This document shows, piece by piece, positions 9,035-15,551 of a stretch of 64,000 bases of DNA. Numbering within the stretch: the first letter of the stretch is position 1; each line of letters begins with the position of its first letter. Under the pieces are notes generated by a model. That model searched no databases. It was not told the origin of the DNA and was given only the letters and a program-made list of their open reading frames with translations. This stretch comes from CAIXSE01 sp040769125 (GTDB taxonomy: Bacteria > Actinomycetota > Thermoleophilia > UBA2241): assembly GCA_040769125.1 (NCBI GenBank), contig JAXGLO010000001.1:1488001-1552000 (forward strand). Direction: 5' to 3'. The translations under genes and the position numbers were made by a program.

Positions 9035-12000
9035 TCAGTCAGGCGCGTGCCCGGGGTTGACGACCAGGCGGTCGAGGTCGCGCACCGTCGCGTACGGCAC
9101 GAAGCCGCCGGCCCTGGCCAGGCGGTAGAAGCGGTCGATGTGCGCCCGCCGCCGGCAGTAGTCGGTGCACAGCACCAGCTTGCCGGCGTCCCGGAAGCGC
9201 GAGATCGACCTGATGTCGCCCTTGCTCCAGGGCGAGACGCGGTCGCCGTCGTACCAGGTGTCCTCCTTGCCCAGGCCGGTGACGACCGCCAGGTACTCGG
9301 GGTGCTTGCCGAGGTCGGAGCCGTTCTGGGGGAAGACGGCGAAGTCCGGGCGGCCCTTGACTACGCGAGCGTAGTCGGCGATGGCCCGCACGAAGTCGAC
9401 CATGTCCTGCTCCGCCGTCGCCCGCGTCGGCCTGCCCTTGCCGCCCGGTCCCCAGTACTCGTAGGCGTCGATGATGTCGAGGTACACGCCGTCGTAGCCG
9501 TCGGCGATAATCTTGTCGAGGTAGCTCTCCGGCGTACCGTAGATGAGCTTCTGCCAGCCCGGACTCCAGAAGCGCACCTTGTAGTTGTCGGGCCAGTCGG
9601 GGTTGGAGCGCCCGAGCCACGACGGGGCGCCCTTGTCGGGCACGCCGTCGCGGTTCGCGTCCCACGCCTTCCGCCAGTACCAGCGGCAGGTCTCGGCCTC
9701 GCCGATGCTCATGTAGGCGAGCACGCGCTTGGGGCCGCCCGGGCTGTGCTTGAGCCCCTCGATCTGGGCCGGCGAGAAGCGCGTGGCCTCGCGCCCGTCC
9801 TTGGAGTAGTCGGTGATGACTAGGTCGAAGCGGCTGTTCCCAGCCTTGACGAAGTCGAAGTTCTGGAGCTGGTAGAGGAAGTCGTCGACGTCGGAGTACG
9901 CGGGCTGCACGGAGGGCGTGTCGGCGACCGTGATCACGCCTTCCTCGCCGGTCAGGCGCTCGCCGCGCACGTCCATGACGAGATAGCCGCCCTCGTACTT
10001 CCACGAGCGGATCTCAAGGCCCGGATGGTCGGACTCGACGGAGGCCGGCACGAAGGGCAGCTTCACCTTCACCGTCTGCCGGCCGTACATCTGCAGCTTC
10101 AGGCTGGCGCTGTGCGCGCCGGCGCTGAACGAGGTAACGTTGTAGGTCGCGCCGGCCAGGTCGACGAAGCTCGCCATCGGCTCGTCGCCGAACGTCACCG
10201 TCATCTCGTACACCGCCGGGTCGAGCCGCCCCTGCGGATTGCCGTTGACGCCGAGCTCGAGGTAGGCGTACCCGAAGGTGTCCTTCCAGGAGCCCAGCAC
10301 GGTCGCTCCTCCGGTCAGCGACACCGACGAGATCTCACGCTCGCCCACCCAGGTCTTGAGCACCATCGGGCCGAGCAGGTCCCACCTGTACGCGGCCCGG
10401 TCCATCCCCGTCAGATCGATCGTGTACGTATCGCCGGCCTTCGAGATGGCGCCACCCTCGTGGTACAGGTACTGCCACGAGGCCTGCGCCGAGTTCCTGG
10501 CCAGGAAGCGCCGCTGGCTGTCGTTCATACCGATGAGGCACTCGACCCACTTGCCCTTGGCACCCCACAGGTTGGGGAAGTGCGCCTCGCTCCAGGCGTA
10601 GTTGTCGGAGGGATAGTACGGCTTGTCGAAGTCGTTCCGGTGGCCCTCCCAGGGCGTGGCGCCGACCCAGTCCCGGTTGGCGCCGTAGGCGCGGTTGATG
10701 AACAGCACGCCGCGGTCGATGAGGTAGCCCTTGGTGATTCGCGTCGAGACGTTCATGCCGCCGTTGACGTACTTGACGCCGTACTTGCGCAGCAGCGCCC
10801 CCGTCGTGCGCGGGTCGGTCTGCCTGTAGTAGTAGGCGTGGGCCGGCGGCACGGCGGCCACCGGGAACTTGAGCTGGGCCGGGGTGAACCACTGGCGCAG
10901 GATCTCCCGGTAGCACTGCGCCTTGAGGTTCATGTCACGCCAGCCCCAGGTCTTCGCCCAGCCGGGCTTGCTCCTGTCGATGCGCGCGTACTCCGCGGGC
11001 CGCGCGACGCCGCGCCGGAAGTGCTCGTGCGCCACGCCGTGCATACCGAACTCCAGGTAGGCGGCGTTGCCTTTCACGAGGTTCATCGCCCGACGCTGCG
11101 CGCGGCCGACGCGGTTGCGGAACCGCCTGCCGTGGATGGTCATGTCGTACCGGGCCCGCGGCGTGTTGTACTTCGCCTTGGCGCTCACGTTGTGCTTGTC
11201 CAGATCCTGGAGGATCCAGGCCGTGGTGAGGCGCGTGCCGGCAGCCTTGCCGATGTCGACGACCGTCTGGTAGTCACGCAGGGTAGGGCGCTCCCTGCGC
11301 GGCCTCTGGTAGTTCCTGACGGACCGGCGCCGGACGTTCCAGTCGCGCCGGCCCATGTCGTCCACCGCCTGGCCGACGGCGTAGGGGATCGAGGTGAACT
11401 GCTCCGCCACGGGGGCGTCGGCGTCGACGTAGGGCTGCAGCGGCCCGCCCTGCACGGAGAGATCGTCGAACCACAGCCTGTAGTCGCCGGTCCTGGGCGG
11501 GCTCACGAAGAAGGTGATGCAGGCGACCTTGTCGGGCGTGAAGTCGTCCTTCCAGCCCCAGTTCGGGCCGGGCGACCACCAGCCGGTACCGGCGGCGTCG
11601 AGCGGGAAGACGTACGTCTTCCACTGCCTGGTCACGGGGAACGAGACGCCCCAGAAGGAGCCGTTCAGCATCTTCATCATGAGTCTCACGGACCGGGCGC
11701 CCCTCTTGTCGGCCCAGTCGCCCTTCATGGTCACGCTGAGCTGCGTCTGGCCGCTCAGGTTCCACGGTTCACCCTGGTTGAGCTTGACCATGACGTTCCG
11801 CCGGAAGCCGCCGATGATCGAGAAGTCGACGCGCATGGCGTTGCCCGACCGGCCCGGCACGAAGGCGACCTTCTTGACTCCGACGTAGGGCTTGCCGCGC
11901 TTGAAGCCGGGGTTGTCGTGCGTGACGGCGAGCGCCGGGCCGGGCGCCTCGAAGCCCTGGATGACGGCGCCCGGCTCCGCCGTTGCGGCCGTGGCCGGAC

Positions 12001-12121
12001 GGGGAGAGGGAGAGGCGGCCACGGAGCTCGCCGGCGCGGGCGCGTACAGCGCCGTGAGACCGAGCAGGGCCGACGCCGCGCCCGCCAGGGCGATCGCGGC
12101 CACGCGACGGCTCCACCTCAT
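9035..12121 (-). CDS. Secreted multidomain carbohydrate-active protein with C-terminal TM1410/GH114-like glycosidase domain
   Basis: The 1028-residue protein has a signal peptide (MRWSRRVAAIALAGAASALL) and a Pro/Ala/Ser linker. A jelly-roll, CBM-like domain spans about 50-230 (W/F-rich, ending LWFDDLSVQGG). A central region contains YLEFGMHGVAHEHF, resembling the histidine pair of polysaccharide-deacetylase/NodB-like barrels. The C-terminal part (about 765-1028) has FDLVITDYS, VLAYMSIGEAE, W-x-PGW and DGVYLDIIDAYEYW, the signature run of the MJ1477/TM1410 (GH114-like) family, which includes endo-alpha-1,4-polygalactosaminidases. The ATG at 12121 has GGGGAG five bases upstream. It probably modifies or cleaves an extracellular polysaccharide. 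The pairing of a deacetylase-like and a GH114-like domain recalls PelA, in a different order. Substrate is inferred, not shown. Confidence 0.75.
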   Translation of the reverse strand: MRWSRRVAAIALAGAASALLGLTALYAPAPASSVAASPSPRPATAATAEPGAVIQGFEAPGPALAVTHDNPGFKRGKPYVGVKKVAFVPGRSGNAMRVDFSIIGGFRRNVMVKLNQGEPWNLSGQTQLSVTMKGDWADKRGARSVRLMMKMLNGSFWGVSFPVTRQWKTYVFPLDAAGTGWWSPGPNWGWKDDFTPDKVACITFFVSPPRTGDYRLWFDDLSVQGGPLQPYVDADAPVAEQFTSIPYAVGQAVDDMGRRDWNVRRRSVRNYQRPRRERPTLRDYQTVVDIGKAAGTRLTTAWILQDLDKHNVSAKAKYNTPRARYDMTIHGRRFRNRVGRAQRRAMNLVKGNAAYLEFGMHGVAHEHFRRGVARPAEYARIDRSKPGWAKTWGWRDMNLKAQCYREILRQWFTPAQLKFPVAAVPPAHAYYYRQTDPRTTGALLRKYGVKYVNGGMNVSTRITKGYLIDRGVLFINRAYGANRDWVGATPWEGHRNDFDKPYYPSDNYAWSEAHFPNLWGAKGKWVECLIGMNDSQRRFLARNSAQASWQYLYHEGGAISKAGDTYTIDLTGMDRAAYRWDLLGPMVLKTWVGEREISSVSLTGGATVLGSWKDTFGYAYLELGVNGNPQGRLDPAVYEMTVTFGDEPMASFVDLAGATYNVTSFSAGAHSASLKLQMYGRQTVKVKLPFVPASVESDHPGLEIRSWKYEGGYLVMDVRGERLTGEEGVITVADTPSVQPAYSDVDDFLYQLQNFDFVKAGNSRFDLVITDYSKDGREATRFSPAQIEGLKHSPGGPKRVLAYMSIGEAETCRWYWRKAWDANRDGVPDKGAPSWLGRSNPDWPDNYKVRFWSPGWQKLIYGTPESYLDKIIADGYDGVYLDIIDAYEYWGPGGKGRPTRATAEQDMVDFVRAIADYARVVKGRPDFAVFPQNGSDLGKHPEYLAVVTGLGKEDTWYDGDRVSPWSKGDIRSISRFRDAGKLVLCTDYCRRRAHIDRFYRLARAGGFVPYATVRDLDRLVVNPGHAPD

Positions 12122-12295
12122 GACGCTCCCCTTTACGTTGCGACGGTGGCGCGCGCTACGCCGGCGCCACCTGCTGCGCGCTTCTGCTCAATGTACGCGG
12201 GATTCGCGCGGGGAACAACATGCGCGGAGCATGCACGGCGCGCGCATCTCGGCGGCGTTGGCGCGGACGAAGTCGGCCACATGCGCAGCGCGTGC

Positions 12296-12369
12296 GCGGA
12301 CCGCGCTGGCGCGCGCCGCGGATGCAGCTCCGGAGCGCCGCGGACCGCGCTGGCGCGCGGCGCGGATGC
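12296..12369. repeat. Direct repeat of a roughly 30-bp GC-rich unit
   Basis: Two near-identical copies beginning GCGGACCGCGCTGGCGCGCG lie at 12296-12325 and 12340-12369, in the 330-bp gap between the GH114-like gene and the IS3 fragment. The gap otherwise shows only skewed GCGC-rich sequence and no supported gene. It marks the left boundary of the accessory island. Confidence 0.5.
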
Positions 12370-12452
12370 GCGCGAAGGCGAGGTCGAGGCTCATGGCCGA
12401 GAGGACGACCTCCGCGTGCGGCCCCACGAGCTCGCAGGGCTCACTGCGCGCC

Positions 12453-12660
12453 GTGACTGAGTCGGTGATGGCGACCATCAAGAGGGAGTGCGTGCACCGC
12501 GGGCGCTTCACAACGAGAGACCAAGCAAGGCTCGCGGTGTTCGCCTCCATCGAGGGCTTCTCCAACCCGCACAGGCGGCACTCGTCGCTCGGCAACTTGT
12601 CGCCGGCAGAGCTCGAGCGGAGACTGGAGCAGCGACGGCAGGAAGCTGTCGCGTGCTCGT
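12453..12660 (+). pseudogene. IS3-family transposase (OrfB, rve domain) C-terminal fragment
   Basis: The plus frame reads ESVMATIKRECVHRGRFTT, then DQARLAVFASIEGFSNPHRR, then HSSLGNLSPAELE. This is the C-terminal end of the IS3/IS150-type DDE integrase domain (usually SFFATLKRE...EYIEGFYNPxRRHSALGYLSPAE). Only the last catalytic Glu helix and tail remain; the upstream D and D residues and OrfA are missing, so it is a dead fragment. It abuts the toxin-antitoxin operon and marks past IS3 activity. No intact terminal repeats are recognisable. Confidence 0.8.
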
Positions 12661-12751
12661 TCGCAGGAGTTAGTGGAGTTAACGAAGACGGGGCAGCTCC
12701 AACTCCATTGTCGTCCCACGACATGCACGGTCCACGCCAGGATCGTCCACC

Positions 12752-12780
12752 TTGACCGATGGCACAACGTGGTATCAAAT
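12752..12780 (+). promoter_or_regulatory. Putative promoter of the MqsR/MqsA-like operon
   Basis: A TTGACC box at 12752-12757 is followed after 17 bp by TCAAAT (12775-12780), overlapping the palindromic operator. With a normal distance the transcript would start at or very near the ATG at 12787, giving a leaderless mRNA. No Shine-Dalgarno sequence precedes that ATG, which agrees with this reading. It is inferred from sequence only. Confidence 0.45.
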
Positions 12781-12787
12781 GATACCA
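12770..12787. promoter_or_regulatory. Perfect 8-2-8 palindromic operator overlapping the toxin start
   Basis: TGGTATCA-AA-TGATACCA is a perfect inverted repeat. Its last base is the A of the toxin ATG, and it covers the likely -10 region. Palindromes at this place are typical autoregulatory sites for the HTH antitoxin of type II TA operons (here the MqsA-like protein). The assignment is by position and symmetry. Confidence 0.65.
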
Positions 12788-13152
12788 TGTCACGTGTCCC
12801 CAAACGATGGGAGCTCAAGGACCGCAAGGTCGTCCGCACCATACGGGAGCTCGCCGCTCATCCGGATGCCGTCCGCGTAACCAAACGCGCGCTCCGGGAC
12901 ATGGGCGCACTGCGGCTGACGGTTGCCGGGGTCTGCTACGAGATCTGTGCGTGGATCGACGCGGGCAAGGCGCTCATGTGCACCATCACCGCCAAGGATC
13001 CGGCGCATGTAGGCGAGCCGGCCTACGAGCTGTATCCGGTTATTGAGGGGGTCGACGTGTTCATCAAGCTGGGCATCGTTCGGCGCGGCATCCAGACCGA
13101 GCTGCTGCTCATCATCTCAGCCCACCGCGACGGAGGAGGCCAGGGCTCATGA
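12787..13152 (+). CDS. MqsR-like mRNA interferase toxin
   Basis: The 121-residue protein has an N-terminal basic helix, then RVTKRALRDMGALRLTVAGV, LMCTITAKD, YELYPVIEGVDVFIKLGIV and a final strand ELLLIISAHRD. The order fits MqsR (RelE/YoeB fold): an early T-x-x-A helix, a D/G-x-x-x-V-I segment, then the Y-x-P...VYIKL and LLVISF strands. MqsR cleaves mRNA at GCN sites; that activity is carried over from the family. The ATG at 12787 is chosen because it sits at the palindromic operator. A longer in-frame start at 12673 would run through it. Its stop overlaps the antitoxin ATG by 4 bp. Identity is distant, so a related RelE-superfamily toxin is possible. Confidence 0.62.
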   Translation: MSRVPKRWELKDRKVVRTIRELAAHPDAVRVTKRALRDMGALRLTVAGVCYEICAWIDAGKALMCTITAKDPAHVGEPAYELYPVIEGVDVFIKLGIVRRGIQTELLLIISAHRDGGGQGS

Positions 13153-13727
13153 GGGGGATGCGCTGCGCAGCGTGCGGCGCCGCCGCACTAGAGGAGCGAC
13201 ACGGCGCGTTTGTCTTCGAGTGGCCGCAGGGTGCGTCCGTCAGCGCGTCGACGTTCGACGACGCCACCTGGCTGGTCTGCAGTGAGTGCGACGAGGAGGA
13301 GCTTCCACCGGAGCTCGTCGCGCGCATCGAGGCCGAGCGCTACCGGCTCGACGGTCTACTGAGCCCCGAGGCGCTCAAGGAGGTGCGGGCACGCGTGGGC
13401 CTCTCGCAGCGCGATATGGCCAAGTTGCTCGGCGTCGGCGAGAAGACTTACACGCGCTGGGAGCTCGGGCTGTCCACTCAAACCAAGTCGATGGACAACC
13501 TTGTACGACTCGCGGATCAGCATCCCGCAATCCTCCTCGAGATCGAGGCCCGCAGAAGGCCAGACCGCGACAGGGAGGTCCGCGACTACGTGGCGGACCT
13601 CCCCGCAACCAAAGCGGCGGCGGCGCACGCCCTTGCCGCCCACGGCGGAGCACTCGACGACAATCAAGCTGAGACCTTGCGCACACGTCTGCTCGAGCTG
13701 GCCGGCAGAGAGGCACATACGCGATGA
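13149..13727 (+). CDS. MqsA-type antitoxin: CxxC zinc-finger domain plus XRE-type HTH
   Basis: The 192-residue protein has an N-terminal zinc-binding part with CAAC (about 6-9) and CSEC (about 41-44), as in MqsA/YgiT zinc-finger antitoxins. A helix-turn-helix follows at about 76-120 (LKEVRARVGLSQRDMAKLLG, then EKTYTRWELG), including the typical 'RWE' of XRE proteins. A helical C-terminal extension of about 70 residues is longer than in E. coli MqsA. It overlaps the toxin by 4 bp (ATGA) and the downstream peptidase by 4 bp. In this family the zinc domain binds the toxin and the HTH represses the operon, most likely at 12770-12787. The HTH and zinc motifs are certain; the pairing with an MqsR-like toxin supports the name. 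Confidence 0.78.
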   Translation: MRGMRCAACGAAALEERHGAFVFEWPQGASVSASTFDDATWLVCSECDEEELPPELVARIEAERYRLDGLLSPEALKEVRARVGLSQRDMAKLLGVGEKTYTRWELGLSTQTKSMDNLVRLADQHPAILLEIEARRRPDRDREVRDYVADLPATKAAAAHALAAHGGALDDNQAETLRTRLLELAGREAHTR

Positions 13728-14557
13728 TACGGCTGGAGGCAGCCGCGACCGTCCCCACCCCAGACGAACTGGTCGAATACCTGCTTGCCGAGACGGACCA
13801 GCTCGATCCCTCGCCCGTGCAGACCGATCCGATCCTCGAACTGCTCTCGCTGCTGCGCCTCGATACGCGCTTCGACGACACGCTGCCGGAGGCGCGCACG
13901 GCGAGCGGCGAGCCTGTTCGCGCCCTGCTGCACTTCGGCGAGCGCATCATCGCCGTCGACAGCTCCCTCAGCGCCAAACGATCTCGCTTCAGCGCACTGC
14001 ATGAGATCGGCCACTACGTTCTCCCCGAGCATCTCGGGCAGATCATCGTCTGTGGCGATCAGGATCTCGGCGTGAATGCGGCCAGAGTGCAGGAGCGAGA
14101 GGCCAATGCATTTGCAGCGGAGCTTCAATTCAAGGGCCGGCTGTTCAAACGGGAGACGGCCGCGCTCCCGGTATCGGCAGCCACGATCAAACAGACGGCA
14201 GAGGCCTTCGGCACCTCGTTCGAGTCGACTGCCCGCCACCTGGTTGAGGGCAGCCTCAAGCCGCACCTTCTGGTCGTCTACCAGGACCAGGGCCTCACAG
14301 AAGCGGGGCGGCGACGCAGCTCCGTGCGATACAGCATCGCGTCACCGAGCTTCGCGCAACGCTACTTCAGCTGGCTGCGCGACGATAACGACGACCACGT
14401 CGCTCACGTCTGGGCCGCCGGGCGAGACATCGCCGACAGCATCGTAACCGACGTACTGATTGAGACTGGTCGCGCCCAGACCACGAGGTTCAGGGCGGAA
14501 TACTTCTTCAATGGGTACACCGCATTCTGCCTGCTCTCGCCCTACCGTCCTGCGTGA
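13724..14557 (+). CDS. ImmA/IrrE-family metallopeptidase, third gene of the toxin-antitoxin operon
   Basis: The 277-residue protein contains the zinc motif HEIGHYVLPEH (about residues 90-100) with the third ligand region REANAFAAEL about 28 residues later. This is the HExxH...E pattern of the ImmA/IrrE (COG2856) peptidases, which cleave HTH-type repressors (ImmA/ImmR, IrrE/DdrO). The start overlaps the antitoxin stop by 4 bp, so all three genes are translationally coupled. The C-terminal 100 residues (LLVVYQDQGL... FFNGYTAFCLL) are outside the peptidase core and may sense a signal. The obvious hypothesis is that it cleaves the MqsA-like repressor and releases the toxin. That is inference. Confidence 0.85.
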   Translation: MIRLEAAATVPTPDELVEYLLAETDQLDPSPVQTDPILELLSLLRLDTRFDDTLPEARTASGEPVRALLHFGERIIAVDSSLSAKRSRFSALHEIGHYVLPEHLGQIIVCGDQDLGVNAARVQEREANAFAAELQFKGRLFKRETAALPVSAATIKQTAEAFGTSFESTARHLVEGSLKPHLLVVYQDQGLTEAGRRRSSVRYSIASPSFAQRYFSWLRDDNDDHVAHVWAAGRDIADSIVTDVLIETGRAQTTRFRAEYFFNGYTAFCLLSPYRPA

Positions 14558-14655
14558 GGGCCGACCGCATGCCGGCTCCGAGCTGGACGCCGGCTCAGTG
14601 ATCCGGGGAGCAGAACGCGAGGCGGACTCGGCGGACCGACTCGTCCGGACGGCGG

Positions 14656-14956
14656 CCGGCCTTGGGACGTCGCGTAGTGCTCCCGTCTCAGGCCACCTCC
14701 CAAGCGACGCTCCTCTTCGAGGTCGTCAGCTGCCGCTACGAGCGGGGCTCGATCGTGCTCACCAGCAACAAGAGCTTCAGCGAATGGGCGGAAGGTCTTC
14801 TCGGGCGACAGCGTGATCGCTACAGCGATCCTCGACCGCCTGCTGCACCACAGCCACGTGATCAACATCTGCGGCGAGAGCTACCGGCTGCGCGACAAAC
14901 GCAAGGGCGGCACGCTCTCAGGCAAAGACGCTAAGACCGAGACCAGGACGACCTGA
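14656..14956 (+). pseudogene. IS21-family helper ATPase (IstB) C-terminal fragment, frameshifted
   Basis: The plus strand reads LLFEVVSCRYERGSIVLTSN and KSFSEWAEG. After a frameshift near 14790 it continues VFSGDSVIATAILDRLLHHS, HVINICGESYRLRDKR and a basic tail. This is the sensor and C-terminal part of IstB (typically RYERGSIVLTSNKSFGEWGEVFGD...LLHHxxVINIRGESYRL). The Walker A/B half and IstA are absent. It ends 20 bp before a recognisable IS21-type end, so the right end of one element is preserved. The upstream join with the ImmA/IrrE gene at about 14560 shows no coding signal. Confidence 0.82.
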
Positions 14957-14977
14957 AGCTGGGGCAGATCGAGACCG

Positions 14978-15011
14978 GCAGAGGTGGGTCAGTTTGAGAC
15001 CGGCGTTGACA
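14978..15011 (+). mobile_element. IS21-type right terminal repeat
   Basis: The sequence AGAGGTGGGTCAGTTTGAGA then CCGGCGTTGACA ends in TGACA directly downstream of the istB remnant. It contains a repeated GAGACCGGC, as IS21 ends carry multiple internal repeats. A closely similar end in the same orientation occurs at 18299-18330. Confidence 0.65.
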
Positions 15012-15012
15012 G

Positions 15013-15186
15013 CGTGAACGCTTCAAGCGGCGGGACGACGCACGTCTGGCCGTGTTCAGCTACATCGGAGGCTTCTACAACCCGCACCGCCGGCACTCGG
15101 CTCTGGGCTACCGCTCCCCGGCCGAGTACGAGAAGATGCTCGCCGAGAACCGACACGCTCTTGCACCAGTCAGTCCGGTCGACGGA
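15013..15186 (+). pseudogene. IS3-family transposase C-terminal fragment (second copy)
   Basis: Immediately after the IS21 end the plus frame reads RERFKRRDDARLAVFSYIGG, then FYNPHRRHSALGYRSPAEYE. This is the conserved C-terminal tail of IS3/IS150-type OrfB. It is a different copy from that at 12453 (the tails diverge). Only about 55 residues remain, fused to unrelated sequence, so it is inactive. Confidence 0.8.
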
Positions 15187-15228
15187 GCTCAGCACCATCT
15201 TCGCGGAGAAGCGATGCCAGGGACATCT

Positions 15229-15537
15229 TCACTGGCAACTCCACAGGAAGTCGATGAAGCCGCCGCTGGTCCACTCGAAATCGTCACCGAACGCTTCGAG
15301 GTCGCCCTTCTTCAGCCTGCAGTGCGGCTCCAAGCAGACGGTTGCTAGCTTGCCGTCTTCTTCGAAGAACCGCCGGCCAGCAGCCTCCGGCAGCTTATTG
15401 AGATGGTGCCCTGTAAAGGATACTACACCACTAGTCGAACGTGGCCGAGACCGACAAAGGGCACGCGTGCCTCTCCACGCATTAAGAAGTAGACTGCGGA
15501 CGCGCCACAGCTTCGTAATACGGCCATCGCGCGACAC
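15229..15537 (-). CDS. Hypothetical 102-residue ORF between transposon remains and the AAA_13 gene
   Basis: An open frame on the reverse strand starts at an ATG at 15537 and ends in a mixed hydrophobic/charged segment (GVVSFTGHHLNKLPEAAGRR, later GDDFEWTSGGFIDFLW) that looks more protein-like than its antisense. No family is recognised and there is no clear Shine-Dalgarno sequence. It could be the C-terminal part of a broken gene. Confidence is low. Confidence 0.25.
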   Translation of the reverse strand: MSRDGRITKLWRVRSLLLNAWRGTRALCRSRPRSTSGVVSFTGHHLNKLPEAAGRRFFEEDGKLATVCLEPHCRLKKGDLEAFGDDFEWTSGGFIDFLWSCQ

Positions 15538-15551
15538 TTCACGAGGACCCA

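Noticed and set aside
8890..9051. Plus-strand frame with coding-like composition (LPALTLAALGSSAIFPIPGF then DHRES) before the GH114-like stop
   Set aside because: No start codon, no family recognised, and it overlaps the end of the minus-strand gene. It may be a relic, but I cannot support it as a feature.
10025..12460. 811-residue plus-strand open frame
   Set aside because: It is antisense to the GH114-like gene, with Arg/Pro/Val-rich composition typical of high-GC shadow frames and no conserved motif.
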